DNA from: Edaphobacter acidisoli
GTDB lineage: Bacteria; Acidobacteriota; Terriglobia; Terriglobales; Acidobacteriaceae
DNA: 64,000 bases
Reading direction: 5' to 3'
NCBI RefSeq assembly: GCF_014642855.1
Contig: NZ_BMJB01000002.1
Coordinates: 186,001 to 250,000 of the forward strand
Below are positions 17,026 through 26,800 of the stretch, piece after piece; within the stretch, counting starts at the first letter, position 1, and the number at the start of each line of letters is the position of its first letter. A model generated the notes under the pieces. It saw nothing but the letters and a program-made list of their open reading frames with translations. It was not told where the DNA came from and ran no database searches. The position numbers and the translations under genes are program-made.

Positions 17026-17727
17026 ATGAAATTTGCTGAGCTGATTCTCGTGTCTCTTCTGCTCGCGCCCGCTGCGCAGGCAAAGCTGCCCAAGGGATAC
17101 AAAGGAAAACCTTACACAGACGCGACCCACACTACTGGAGCGCAGGTGATCCCGGGGCGCGTCGAAGCTGCGCTCTACGATCTTGGAGGCGAAGGTGTTG
17201 CCTACCATGACACCGACGCGATCAACCACGGCAGCGGTGAGCTGAATTACACCAAGGGACACTGCGAAGAGGGCGTGCCGCAGTCAATCTGCCACTTCCG
17301 CGAGCATGAAGGCGTCGATATCTCCTATGTCAAAAAGCTTGCCGACCTGAATCATCCTAGCCCGGTCACGCCGGAGTGGCAGCAGCTTTATCTTGGCTGG
17401 ACGGTGGATGGCGAGTGGGTCAACTACACTGTCGATGTAAAGAAGGCAGGGCGATACAAGATCGTCGCCATGTACACGCACGTGGCCCAGACCATCAATT
17501 TTTCGCTGAATAATCAGCCGGCCGCTACGTGCACTCTGCCGCTCGATCCATGGAGCCTTTATCCCAATCGGCACGATCCGGCATGGATGATCTTTCACAC
17601 ATGGAACAAGGCCGAGTGCGGCGAGATCACCTTTCCGCATGCTGGCCTGCAACTGCTGACGCTGCATTACAAGACAGGAAACAATCTCGCGTACTTCGAC
17701 TTCATTCCAATTGAGGATAAGAAGTAG
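17026..17727 (+). CDS. secreted CBM6-like carbohydrate-binding protein
   Basis: The start is fixed by a strong AGGAGG ribosome-binding site just upstream (17006-17020 region) of the ATG at 17026; it opens a clear signal peptide MKFAELILVSLLLAPAAQA. The mature protein of about 214 residues has features of CBM6/CBM35 beta-sandwich modules: the entry PGRVEAALYDLGGEGVAYHD, the aromatic WTVDGEWVNYTVDVKKAGRY segment and the closing NLAYFDFIPIE. Such modules bind glycans. No catalytic domain is attached, so it is a lectin-like binding protein or an orphan accessory module. It converges on the carbonic anhydrase gene. Confidence 0.78.
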   Translation: MKFAELILVSLLLAPAAQAKLPKGYKGKPYTDATHTTGAQVIPGRVEAALYDLGGEGVAYHDTDAINHGSGELNYTKGHCEEGVPQSICHFREHEGVDISYVKKLADLNHPSPVTPEWQQLYLGWTVDGEWVNYTVDVKKAGRYKIVAMYTHVAQTINFSLNNQPAATCTLPLDPWSLYPNRHDPAWMIFHTWNKAECGEITFPHAGLQLLTLHYKTGNNLAYFDFIPIEDKK

Positions 17728-17756
17728 AGGCGAGAAAGCTGATTGAGGTTGCGGAG

Positions 17757-17783
17757 GCCTGTCGTTGCTAGCGCGCGACAGGC
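17757..17783. terminator. candidate bidirectional hairpin between convergent genes
   Basis: A perfect eight-base-pair stem, GCCTGTCG with CGACAGGC, around an 11-base loop that contains the stop codon of the carbonic anhydrase gene. No T-tract follows on either strand, so termination is only suggested by its position between convergent genes. Confidence 0.35.
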
Positions 17784-18418
17784 TCTGCAGTCACTGGCAC
17801 AAATACGCGTCCGCCGTCTTCGGAGATGCGGACCTGGCCGCTGCCGATGTCGTAGATCCAGCCGGAGATGGACAACTCTCCGCGCGCCATTGCGCCCGCG
17901 ACCGACGGGTGTGTTTTGAGGTGTTGAATCTGGAGCAGCACGTTCTCCTCGGTCAGCCGCCGTGCGAAGTCCTCCGGCTGCTCGCCGGCTTTGGCGAGTG
18001 ACCTGGTCACGCTCATCGCAGCAGCGGCGTTGGTCATCCAGTTTTTGACGGCGGGCATTTCGGCCGTTGCCTCCGGCTGCATCAGCGCGGCCATTGCGCC
18101 GCACTGCGAGTGCCCGCAGACGACGATGTGTGGGACCTTCAGCGCGCTGACCGCGTACTCAACCACTGCGCTGACGCCGCCAAGCATCTCACCGTAGGCT
18201 GGAATCATGTTGCCGATGTTGCGGAGCGCGAACAGCTCACCGGGACCGCAATTTGTAATCAACTCAGGTTCAATCCGCGAATCGGCGCAGGTGACAAAGA
18301 GCGCCATTGGCCGCTGCGGCACACTGACCGCCTTCAGATAGGTCTCCCGACGCTCGGGATATACCTCGTTGCTAAACCTTCGCACTCCAGCCTTCAACTG
18401 TTCCAGCACGTCCTGCAC
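17768..18418 (-). CDS. beta-class carbonic anhydrase
   Basis: Zinc enzyme interconverting CO2 and bicarbonate in the cytoplasm. The family zinc ligands are seen as Cys44 in TCADSR, His103 and Cys106 in CGHSQCG; Asp46 and Arg48 complete the usual dyad. Length of 216 residues is normal and no signal peptide is present. It is preceded, 60 bases upstream, by the redoxin gene in the same direction, so they may be co-transcribed, though no functional link is known. Confidence 0.95.
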   Translation of the reverse strand: MQDVLEQLKAGVRRFSNEVYPERRETYLKAVSVPQRPMALFVTCADSRIEPELITNCGPGELFALRNIGNMIPAYGEMLGGVSAVVEYAVSALKVPHIVVCGHSQCGAMAALMQPEATAEMPAVKNWMTNAAAAMSVTRSLAKAGEQPEDFARRLTEENVLLQIQHLKTHPSVAGAMARGELSISGWIYDIGSGQVRISEDGGRVFVPVTAEPVAR

Positions 18419-18478
18419 GGGTCCCTCGCTTAATACGTAATGGTTGTTGTTACAAATAAATTTTGTGTGGGCGAGAGA

Positions 18479-19051
18479 TCAAGCTGCTTTCCACTTGATA
18501 TTGCATCCGATGCTCGTCCGCTGGTTCGTGTCTGGAGTTTCGCCACGCAGCATGGTATCGATCGCCCTGCGCAGGTCTTTGCCGGTTACAGGAATATCGT
18601 TGCCGAAGTCTCCGCGACGCGGACGGCTGTCGTCAAGCTGGCCGCGATACACCAGCTTCAGGTCGCGGTCGAAGAGGAAGAAGTCCGGCGTGCAGGCTGC
18701 GTCGTAGGCGCGCGCTACCTCCTGCGTCTCGTCGTACAGGTAAGGGAAGCGGAAGTCCAGCCGCTTCGCCTGCGCCTTCATCTCTTCGGGGGCATCCTGC
18801 GGGTACTCGGCCACATCGTTTGAGGAGATCGCTACGATGGGGAGCTTGCCTTCGTAATCGCGCCCGATCCGCGCCAGCTCGGCTTCGACGTGCTTCACAT
18901 ACGGGCAGTGAACGCAGATGAACATCACCAGCAGCCCGGGCTTGCCGGCAGCCACATCGCGTCCCACCGCTTTTCCCGTAACCATATCGGTCAGCTCAAA
19001 CGCCGGGGCTACCGTGCCCAGCGAGACCATCGTCGACTCTGTCTTCGACAT
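18479..19051 (-). CDS. thioredoxin-like AhpC/TSA-type redoxin
   Basis: Cytosolic thioredoxin-fold protein of 190 residues related to the AhpC/TSA and TlpA-like redoxins. The redox pair is Cys46-Val-His-Cys49 in MFICVHCPYVKHV, and the cis-proline loop is ACTPDFFLFD. Probable role: reduction of disulphides or peroxides; the substrate is not known. No signal peptide. A third cysteine near the C-terminus (SIGCNIKWK) is typical of this subgroup. Located just upstream of the carbonic anhydrase gene. Confidence 0.87.
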   Translation of the reverse strand: MSKTESTMVSLGTVAPAFELTDMVTGKAVGRDVAAGKPGLLVMFICVHCPYVKHVEAELARIGRDYEGKLPIVAISSNDVAEYPQDAPEEMKAQAKRLDFRFPYLYDETQEVARAYDAACTPDFFLFDRDLKLVYRGQLDDSRPRRGDFGNDIPVTGKDLRRAIDTMLRGETPDTNQRTSIGCNIKWKAA

Positions 19052-19139
19052 CGCCTGTCTCCTTTAGAAGATCATCGTGTTCTTCCATTCTAAGCCGTGT
19101 TGATATGATGCCCGGTACACTGCTTTTGGAAGAACATCC

Positions 19140-19634
19140 ATGCGCGTGTCCCGCACTCTCCCCGGAGGCCACATCTCGCCCGCCAAGCTGGCCCGCGGCC
19201 CTAACGGCCTGCCGCTTTGCCGGTGGTGCGACCTGGAGATTCTCGCGAAACGCCGCCGCACGTTTTGCAGCGACTACTGCGTCCACCAGTGGCGGCTGCG
19301 CACCGACCCCGGTTATCTCCGCGAGCAGGTCTTCAGCCGCGACCGTGGCATCTGCGCTGCATGCGGCATCGACGCAGTTGCGGCGTGGAACGCGCTCAAG
19401 CGCTCACGCGGCACGGCCCGCGCCGCCGGGCTTCGTCTCTATGGCATGAAATCGATCGCCAGCCGCCGCAGCCTCTGGGACGCAGATCACATCCGTCCCG
19501 TGGCTGAAGGCGGAGGCCAGTGCGATCTCGACAACCTCCGCACGCTCTGCCTACTGTGCCATCGTGAGGCTACGGCCGCGCTTCGCAAGCGCCTCAGGCA
19601 AAGGGAAAAACGCACGATAGCCATGCAACGTTGA
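19140..19634 (+). CDS. HNH endonuclease-domain protein with zinc-binding cysteines
   Basis: 164-residue protein. The N-terminal part has CRWC (residues 27-30) and CSDYC, a likely zinc knuckle. The C-terminal part is an HNH nuclease: CAAC zinc pair, DADHIRPVAEGG with the first His, the Asn in CDLDNLRTLC, and the final LCHREAT. Together these suggest a metal-dependent DNA-cutting domain stabilised by zinc. It stands alone, without restriction-modification or phage genes, so a repair or housekeeping role is as likely as defence. Confidence 0.82.
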   Translation: MRVSRTLPGGHISPAKLARGPNGLPLCRWCDLEILAKRRRTFCSDYCVHQWRLRTDPGYLREQVFSRDRGICAACGIDAVAAWNALKRSRGTARAAGLRLYGMKSIASRRSLWDADHIRPVAEGGGQCDLDNLRTLCLLCHREATAALRKRLRQREKRTIAMQR

Positions 19635-19682
19635 TTCAGCATCCGGCACTCACGACGACAATTGCCATCACTAAGGCCAGCT

Positions 19683-20861
19683 TCATTTAAGCTTGTGATC
19701 CAAGTAAGCTTCCACACACTCGGCCCACATCTGGCCGTGCTTCTTCAGCCCTTCATCGTTCATGTGGACGCCTTTTCCGTGATTCTGCCGATACTCTGCC
19801 GTCAGCAGATCCGTATTAGGCCCAGCGTTGGCAACTCCCGCCTTCCAGAGCTCCATCTGCGCCTCTTCGAAGGGAACGTCCTTCGGCTGGCCCGGGTGGT
19901 AGGTCGCCTCGGCCACAAACCACGGAATCTTCCATCCCGCTGCCTTCTGTGATGCGTGGATGACATCCGTCAGCATCGCTCGATACTGCGCTGGAGTGAT
20001 CTGGTGCCCTGTCGGCTGGTTCGCATCGGACTCTCCCTGGTGCCAGAGCAACGCGCGAAAGCCATGCTTGCCCAGCTCGTGAATGCGCATCATCATTCCG
20101 TTGAAGAGCGTGCCGTCACTTACCAGCGCGCCGTGGCTGTCGCGGACTACATACTTCTCCATCGTCGGCATCACGAAGACGGGCCGTCCCGCAGGCAGCC
20201 ACTGCCGCACGCTGGTCGAGCCTCGGCCCACATCGGCCACTCCGATTGGCACTTTGTACTTCCTGTACATCGCGTCGCCAAAGGCGGGGATGAAGCTGCC
20301 CTTCTGGCTGTTGTCCTGAACGCCGGGCTGCGGATCGTCCGCAATACGCCAGCTCTTGCCATCAAATGCGGTCACCATGCTCGTCTGCGTCTGTTGGCGA
20401 ACCTCGCCATAGTTGGTCGAATTCGATTGCCCGGCAACAACAAATACCTCGCCCACGCCGACGTGTTCAACCGTGGTGTCCGCTACGGTCTTTCCATTGG
20501 TGAGCACCTGCACCTCAACCTGATAAAACCCGCCTGCCGGGGCCGGCAAAGAGCCATGGAAGTGTCCATTGCCATGATTCAGCGAGACACGCCTCCACCG
20601 CTCTGCGTTCTGCGCCAACTCAGGCCCAAGAATGCGCGCCTGGACCCTGCTCACCTTGCCCGCGATCGTTCCCTCGACCAGAATGCTTCCTCGGATCCGC
20701 GTCTTTCTTTGAAATACCTGGTAGTCCAACGGAGAGGTAAGCGTGACCGTCTCGCTGCCAGCCAATGGCCAGGAGTCAGCCTGCCCCATCACCGCCGGCG
20801 AACAAAGCGACGCCACAAGCCCTAGAGCCAAGAAGAAAAAAACAGAACGGCGCAGAGACAA
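19683..20861 (-). CDS. secreted sialate O-acetylesterase-like SGNH hydrolase
   Basis: Exported carbohydrate esterase of 392 residues with a signal peptide (hydrophobic residues 7-26, ending VMGQ). Domain order: a beta-sandwich of about 100 residues, then the SGNH esterase fold with nucleophile block VVAGQSNSTNYGE and the acid/His-side block LLWHQGESDANQ typical of sialate/xylan acetylesterase families. It likely removes acetyl groups from glycans. The gene lies near other carbohydrate genes but not in an operon with them. Confidence 0.88.
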   Translation of the reverse strand: MSLRRSVFFFLALGLVASLCSPAVMGQADSWPLAGSETVTLTSPLDYQVFQRKTRIRGSILVEGTIAGKVSRVQARILGPELAQNAERWRRVSLNHGNGHFHGSLPAPAGGFYQVEVQVLTNGKTVADTTVEHVGVGEVFVVAGQSNSTNYGEVRQQTQTSMVTAFDGKSWRIADDPQPGVQDNSQKGSFIPAFGDAMYRKYKVPIGVADVGRGSTSVRQWLPAGRPVFVMPTMEKYVVRDSHGALVSDGTLFNGMMMRIHELGKHGFRALLWHQGESDANQPTGHQITPAQYRAMLTDVIHASQKAAGWKIPWFVAEATYHPGQPKDVPFEEAQMELWKAGVANAGPNTDLLTAEYRQNHGKGVHMNDEGLKKHGQMWAECVEAYLDHKLK

Positions 20862-20965
20862 CGTCCACCCCTTAAAAGCAGCTTTTATATGCTGAAAGGA
20901 TTTTTGTCATGCAGAAGCACCACAAAGTGTATGTACCTGTCATCTGCGCCGTCAAACGTCGCGCA

Positions 20966-22597
20966 TCAATGTCCTGCCGGGGCCTTGCCTCCTATCTTGA
21001 AGTTCTTCGTCATGAGCACAAGCGGAGCGGCGATGAGCGTGACTACACCGATCACGTGGAATACATCCATAAACGCCAGCAGCTGCGTCTGCGCGCGCAG
21101 TCCGTCATACAGGCGCGCATAGCTGGCCTTCATCGCGTCCGCGGCGGAGAATCCATGCGCCTGAAGGTAGAGCGCCGTCTGCTGGACCACGTCCTGCAGC
21201 GAGCGCGACGATCCGGACAGGTTTGCGCCCATCACCGACTGGTGAAAGTCCTGCCGTCGCTCGCTCATCGTCGTAGCGAAGGCGATGCCGAAGCTGCCGC
21301 CCCAGTTGCGGAAGAAGCTTGTGATCGACGACGCCTTGTTGTTCTGGCTGGGTGAGAGCTGCGAATAAGCAATGACCGACAGCGGCACGAAGAAGAATGC
21401 ATAGCCCAGGCCTTGCAGCGCTCGCGCCCAGGCATAGTGCGCGTAGTTGGTGGCGAGATCGAATCCGGCGTAGTGCAGAAATGCGAACCCCACGACGATT
21501 ACCGCGCCGAAGAGCATAATCCGCGGCCGCACGAATCCGCGCTGCACCAGTTGCGCTCCCACGGGCGCGAGCACCGTGATGACAAACGCGCCCGGTCCCA
21601 GCACCAGTCCGGCATTGGTTGCGCTGTAGCCATAGAGCGACTGGAGAATTTGCGGAAGCAGCGCTGCCGAGGCGAACGAGCCAAAGCCGAAGACGAAGTA
21701 GAAGACATTGGCGATGCCGAAGTTACGGATCTTCAGAAGACGGAACTCAATCACCGGGTCCGCCTGGCGCAGCTCCCAGAAGATTGCAGTGCCGATGCAG
21801 ACCAGCGCCACGGCGAACGCCCAGCGGATGAAGATCGAACCGAACCAGTCATCGATCTGGCCACGGTCCAGCAGTACTTCGAGCGCAGCCGAGCCCAGCC
21901 CGATCAGCGCAATGCCAACTCCGTCGATGTGCAGCCGTCCATTGGCTGACCGGACGGTCTTGCGCTCCTCCGCATACGACGCGGGATCGTGAACGAAGCG
22001 GCTGGTCAGGAATAGCGAAAGAAGGCCGACCGGAATGTTGATCAGAAAGACCCAGCGCCAGTTGTAGTTGTCGGTAATCCAGCCGCCCAGCACGGGGCCA
22101 ATTGCGGGCGCGGTTACAATCGCGACCGTATAGAGTGCGAACGCCGAGGCGCGCTTAGCAGGCGGAAATGTATCGACCAGGATTGCCTGCTCGACCGGCG
22201 CCAGTCCGCCGCCTCCGATGCCTTGCAGTATGCGAGCCATCAGCAGCATGCCAAGGCTCGGCGCAATCCCGCAGAAAAATGAAGTGACCGTAAACAGAGC
22301 CACGCAGGCCATGTAATAGTTCTTGCGCCCAAAGACGCGCGACAGCCACGCTGACAAGGGCAGCACCACTGCATTCGCTACGAGGTAAGTCGTCAGAATC
22401 CACGTCACCTCGTCGAACGAGCGTCCCAGTCCGCCGGCGATGTAGGGCAGCGAGACGTTGGCGATGGAGGTGTCCAGCAGCTCCATAAACGTGGCCAGCG
22501 TCACCGTCAGGGCAATGACCCATGGATTGATGGCCTTCCTGACCCGCTTCGTCGGGCGCGCAACACTCGGAACTGGAACGGCAACTGCGGTAGCCAT
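20966..22597 (-). CDS. DHA2-family (EmrB/QacA-type) multidrug MFS exporter
   Basis: Inner-membrane proton-driven exporter with about 14 helices and 543 residues. The family motif C region GLAPVEQAILVDTFPPAKRASAF and the early LLDTSIANVSLPYIAGGLG segment are diagnostic of EmrB/QacA proteins. No membrane-fusion partner (EmrA) is adjacent. It is divergent from a TetR regulator gene, and a perfect palindromic operator lies 20 bases upstream of its start codon, so induction by a ligand of that repressor is likely. Confidence 0.92.
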   Translation of the reverse strand: MATAVAVPVPSVARPTKRVRKAINPWVIALTVTLATFMELLDTSIANVSLPYIAGGLGRSFDEVTWILTTYLVANAVVLPLSAWLSRVFGRKNYYMACVALFTVTSFFCGIAPSLGMLLMARILQGIGGGGLAPVEQAILVDTFPPAKRASAFALYTVAIVTAPAIGPVLGGWITDNYNWRWVFLINIPVGLLSLFLTSRFVHDPASYAEERKTVRSANGRLHIDGVGIALIGLGSAALEVLLDRGQIDDWFGSIFIRWAFAVALVCIGTAIFWELRQADPVIEFRLLKIRNFGIANVFYFVFGFGSFASAALLPQILQSLYGYSATNAGLVLGPGAFVITVLAPVGAQLVQRGFVRPRIMLFGAVIVVGFAFLHYAGFDLATNYAHYAWARALQGLGYAFFFVPLSVIAYSQLSPSQNNKASSITSFFRNWGGSFGIAFATTMSERRQDFHQSVMGANLSGSSRSLQDVVQQTALYLQAHGFSAADAMKASYARLYDGLRAQTQLLAFMDVFHVIGVVTLIAAPLVLMTKNFKIGGKAPAGH

Positions 22598-22616
22598 CGA
22601 AGCCTCTCAGGAATCA

Positions 22617-22638
22617 AAAGAGACCAATCGGTCTCTTT
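22617..22638. promoter_or_regulatory. palindromic TetR-family operator
   Basis: Perfect inverted repeat AAAGAGACC-N4-GGTCTCTTT with AATC in the centre. The core AGACC-N4-GGTCT resembles operators of many TetR-family repressors. It lies between the divergent exporter and TetR genes, 20 bases from the exporter start, so one dimer site could control both. Confidence 0.85.
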
Positions 22639-22722
22639 CTGCATCTGATTCCACAGGAGGGTCGCACGATGCGTTTTTTCCCGGATAATCTTCCAGAGAA
22701 TATTTCTGACGGGGAGGCCGAG

Positions 22723-23310
22723 GTGAGCAAAGGTGAACTGACGCGCCAGCGCATCATCGAAGAGGCTGCGCCCATCTTCAACCAGCGCGGCTACGCAGGC
22801 TGTTCCATGCAGGATGTCATGGAGGCGACGGGCCTTGAAAAAGGCGGAATTTACCGTCACTTCAGCAACAAGGAAGAGCTTGCGGCCGAGGCGTTTCGCT
22901 ACAACATGGGCCGGTCGGTCCGCTTCCGCATGGATGCGGTCGTAGGCGTCGAAGGCGCAGTCGAAAAGCTCCGCGCCTACGTCCGGAGCTGGGCGCGAAC
23001 CCCATCGGTCATTCCGGGCGGTTGTCCGATGCTCAATACCGCAGTTGACGCTGACGACGGCAACCCGCTGCTCCGCAAGCTGGTCACGGAAGCAGTGCAG
23101 GACTGGAAGGGGCGCATCGGCCGCATCGTCGAAGAGGGAATCGCCGCGGGCGAGATCCGAGAGGATGTGGACCCGCGCAAGATCGCAAATACGCTCATTG
23201 CCACGCTCGAAGGCGCATTGATGATTACCCGCCTCGAAGGCACCAAAGAAGCGATGCGCGATGCTCAGGCCACGCTTGAAAGCGTCATCTCAGCCATTGC
23301 AAGAGAATGA
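22723..23310 (+). CDS. TetR/AcrR-family transcriptional repressor
   Basis: DNA-binding repressor of 195 residues. N-terminal HTH: GELTRQRIIEEAAPIFNQRG followed by CSMQDVMEATGLEKGGIYRHF, a standard TetR pattern; the C-terminal ligand domain resembles that of AcrR/TetR proteins with a TetR_C-type YRTWARTP-like region (RSWARTPSVIPGGCPM). I choose the GTG at 22723 because a GGGGAGG ribosome-binding site lies five bases before it; an ATG at 22669 would add 18 atypical residues. It likely represses itself and the divergent DHA2 exporter through the palindrome at 22617-22638. Confidence 0.9.
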   Translation: MSKGELTRQRIIEEAAPIFNQRGYAGCSMQDVMEATGLEKGGIYRHFSNKEELAAEAFRYNMGRSVRFRMDAVVGVEGAVEKLRAYVRSWARTPSVIPGGCPMLNTAVDADDGNPLLRKLVTEAVQDWKGRIGRIVEEGIAAGEIREDVDPRKIANTLIATLEGALMITRLEGTKEAMRDAQATLESVISAIARE

Positions 23311-23808
23311 ATCCGAGCGGCTTTTGCCGCGCTGAGGCCCCGTTTTCCCACTTTTCCACCTGAATCCACACGGTTTGCACCGATCCTGCGCCTTGCGGCG
23401 GTGTGGAGGCTCAGCCTACTCTCAAACGTGCACGTTGATTAGATAGGCAATTATCAAACTGGTAAATGCCGCATTTTATGCGGGCTCTAGAGAAAATCCA
23501 CAGGCAAACTGAGGGATTTTCATGCATTTCCGCGATTTACACCTCGTAAATACGGGTATTCCCGCAAGCAACACAACATCTTGTGCTTTATACTTGACAC
23601 ACACCATAGGCAGAGGTACTTTCACCTCTGCGACGCTCTGAAGCCTCCCGTTCTTTTCGAGACTCATCCCGCTGACCCGCTCCGGACCTCAAAATGGCCC
23701 GGCCCGGACAGTCAGCCCCCTGAAGACCTCGAAGCGGCCCGCTCCAGACCCATAGCGCCGAGCCACGCGCTCGTTTGAAACATCCAATATTGAAGGAGTC
23801 TCTGCCCC
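23311..23808. promoter_or_regulatory. 498-base palindrome-rich region upstream of nrdJ
   Basis: No gene is seen here. Contents: a weak GCGGC-TTTT-GCCGC hairpin after the TetR gene (23317-23330); CCACAC/GTGTGG arms (23366-23371 and 23401-23406) enclosing two small hairpins; a perfect 12-base palindrome AACGTGCACGTT (23425-23436); a CCGCAT-TTT-ATGCGG hairpin (23469-23483); an NrdR-like box and promoter elements (23571-23599); and a leader hairpin GCAGAGGT/ACCTCTGC (23610-23631). The last 150 bases up to nrdJ are C-rich, with an AAGGAG ribosome-binding site about ten bases before the ATG. No cobalamin riboswitch box could be found. Confidence 0.6.
23571..23599 (+). promoter_or_regulatory. NrdR-like box with overlapping promoter of nrdJ
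   Basis: ACACAACATCTTGTGC (23571-23586) agrees with the NrdR consensus ACACWATATATWGTGT at most positions. Immediately after it is TATACT (23589-23594), a good -10 hexamer, and a TTGACA (23594-23599) that could serve a second promoter. Binding of NrdR here would block transcription of the reductase when dATP is abundant. Only one box is evident, whereas paired boxes are usual. Confidence 0.55.
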
Positions 23809-26800
23809 ATGGCGACCATCCCCAACCAGACTGAAAACCTCTCCACTGCCTCGGGCCTCCAGCAGTCGCCTGCCGCGTCCTCCTACGCTAACCGCGCCCC
23901 GGGTCTGGGCTTCTCGCGCCTGAACACCCGCCCCGGCGTCTCGCCCTTCGACGAGATCACCTGGGAGCTGCGCGACGCCATCATCCAGGACTTCAAGGGC
24001 AAGACCATCTTCGAGCAGAAGAACGTCGAGGTGCCCGCCGACTGGTCCATGACCGCGACCAACATCGTCGCGTCGAAGTACCTGCACGGCCTGAACGGCA
24101 CCGCCGAGCGCGAGAGCGGTGTGCGCGCGCTCATCAGCCGCGTGGCCGAATCCATCCGCGACTGGGGTATCGCTGGCGGCTTCTTCGCCACGTCCGAAGA
24201 CGCCGACACCTTCTTCAACGAGCTGGTTCACCTGCTCGTCCACCAGAAGGTCGCCTTCAACTCGCCGGTCTGGTTCAACGTCGGCTGCGACCGGCTGGAG
24301 CCGAACTCGGACGCGCAGAACTGGCACTGGAACCCCGCCACCGGCAAGGTTGAGTTCTCTGTTACCGGCTACAAGCGGCCGCAGTGCTCGGCCTGCTTCA
24401 TCAACTCGGTAAACGACTCGCTCGACTCGATCCTGACGCTGGCAAAAACGGAGGGCATGTTGTTCAAGTGGGGCTCGGGCGCGGGCTCGAACCTCTCGAA
24501 CATTCGCGGCTCGATGGAGACGCTCTCGGGCGGCGGCACGGCCAGCGGCCCGCTCAGCTTCATGCGCGGCTTCGATGCCTTTGCCGGCGTCATCAAGTCC
24601 GGCGGCAAGACACGGCGCGCTGCCAAGATGGTCATCCTCAATATCGACCATCCGGATATTGAAGACTTCATCGAGTGCAAGGTGAAGGAAGAGGAGAAGG
24701 CCTGGCACCTGGTGCAGGCCGGCTACGACGGCTCCGGCCCAGACTCCGAGGCATTCACGAGCATCTTCTTTCAAAACGCCAACAACTCCGTCCGCGTGAA
24801 CGACGAGTTCATGCAGGCAGTCGCGTCCGACGGCTCCTTCTCGACGCGCGCCGTCAAGGACAAGCACCCCATCAAGGAGTACAGCGCCCGCGACCTGATG
24901 AACAAGATCGCCGAAGCCACCTGGCAGTGCGGCGACCCGGGCATGCAGTACGACTCCACCATCAACCGCTGGCACACGTCGAAGAACACGGCGCGCATCA
25001 ACGCCTCGAACCCCTGCAGCGAATACATGTTCTTGGACGACTCCGCCTGCAACCTGGCCAGCTTCAACCTGCTCAAGTTCCTCACGCCCGGCGGCCAGTT
25101 TGACATCGCGGCGTACCGCCACGCTATCGGCGTCGTCACCACGGCGATGGAGATTATCGTGGATTCGGCGGGCTACCCCACCGAGATGATCGCGAAGAAC
25201 TCGCACGACTACCGCCCACTTGGCCTCGGCTATGCAAATTTGGGTGCGCTGCTGATGGCCTTCGGCCTGCCATATGACTCCGATGCTGGCCGCGACTTCG
25301 CTGGCGCACTGACCGCGATTCTCTGCGGCGACGCCTACTGGCAGTCCGCGCGCATCGCTGAAAGCTGCCCCGCGCTCGGCGCAGCCACGGAACTCACCCA
25401 GGGTCACATCAGCGGCGGCGCTTGCCCCGGCTTCTACGTCAACCGTGAGCCCTTCCTCGACGTCATTCGCATGCACCGCGCCGAGGTGAACAACATCGGC
25501 AAATCGCGCACCTCGGCCGAGCCGTTTTCGGTGCCGAACCTCGACGCGCTCATCGACGCCAGCCGCGACTCCTGGGACGGCGCGCTTGCCCACGGCGAGA
25601 AGTTCGGCTACCGCAACTCGCAGGTCACCGTGCTTGCGCCCACCGGCACCATCGGCTTCATGATGGACTGCGACACCACCGGCGTCGAGCCAGACCTTGC
25701 ACTCGTCAAGTACAAGAAGCTCGTTGGCGGCGGCATGATCAAGATCGTCAACAATACGGTGCCGTCGGCGCTGATAAAGCTCGGCTACAACGAGGCCGAG
25801 GTCAACGCCATCGTCAGCTACATCGACGCGACCGGCACCATTGAAGGCGCGCCCGGCATCAAGCCCGAGCACCTCGCCGTCTTCGACTGCTCTTTCAAGC
25901 CTGCGAAGGGCACGCGCAGCATCCACTATATGGGCCACATCAAGATGATGGCCGCCACGCAGCCCTTCCTCTCGGGAGCGATCTCGAAGACCGTCAATCT
26001 GCCCAAGGACTGCACGGTAGACGACATCGCCGAAGCGTACATCGAGAGCTGGAAGCGCGGCATCAAGGCCGTGGCCATTTACCGCGACGGCTCCAAGGGC
26101 ACACAGCCGCTCAACGTCACCGCCGCGCAGGAGGCGAAGAAGGCAGTCTCTCCCGCAGCCGCCGGTACGATTGAGATCGAAGAGGCTGTCGCAGCAGCGA
26201 AGGCCGCGTCGCAGACCACCATCGACACGCAAAAGACGCGCATCGCCGCGCTCGAAGCCCAGGTCCGTGCCGTCACCGAAGCCGCCATGCAGAACGCCGA
26301 TGCGCTCGATGCCCAGTCGCCGCCGCGCGCTGTGCGCCACCGTCTGCCCGCCGAGCGCGCCTCGGTCACGCACAAGTTCTCGCTGGCCGGGCACGAGGGC
26401 TACATCACCGTCGGACTCTACCCCAACGGTCAGCCGGGCGAAATCTTCATCCGCATGGCCAAGGAAGGCTCGACGGTCTCGGGCCTGATGGACAGCTTCG
26501 CCACGGCGGTCTCGCTCGCGCTCCAGCACGGCGTGCCGCTGCGCGTGCTCTGCGAGAAGTTCGCCCACACGCGCTTTGAGCCTTCGGGTTGGACCGGCAA
26601 CGAGCAGATCGGCTACGCCAAGTCGATCATGGACTACATCTTCCGCTGGCTGCAGATCCGCTTCCTCAGCGGCCACCAGCTCGACCTCTTCGCTGGCCTG
26701 GCGCCCGCGCCGAGTGTGCCGGTTGAAGGCACCATCGGGCAGGGAGTCGTCGCCTCACTGAATGCCGAAGGCGCGCCTTCGATGTTTTCATCCAGCAGCG

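Noticed and set aside
19140..19634. HNH protein as part of a defence system
   Set aside because: No methylase, restriction, toxin or phage gene nearby; a defence claim would be unsupported.
23311..23808. Cobalamin riboswitch before the B12-dependent reductase
   Set aside because: No B12-box or conserved core could be recognised; the region fits an NrdR site better.
23689..26676. Very long open frame antisense to nrdJ (about 995 codons)
   Set aside because: It is a by-product of GC-rich codons; composition is low-complexity and nrdJ is certain.
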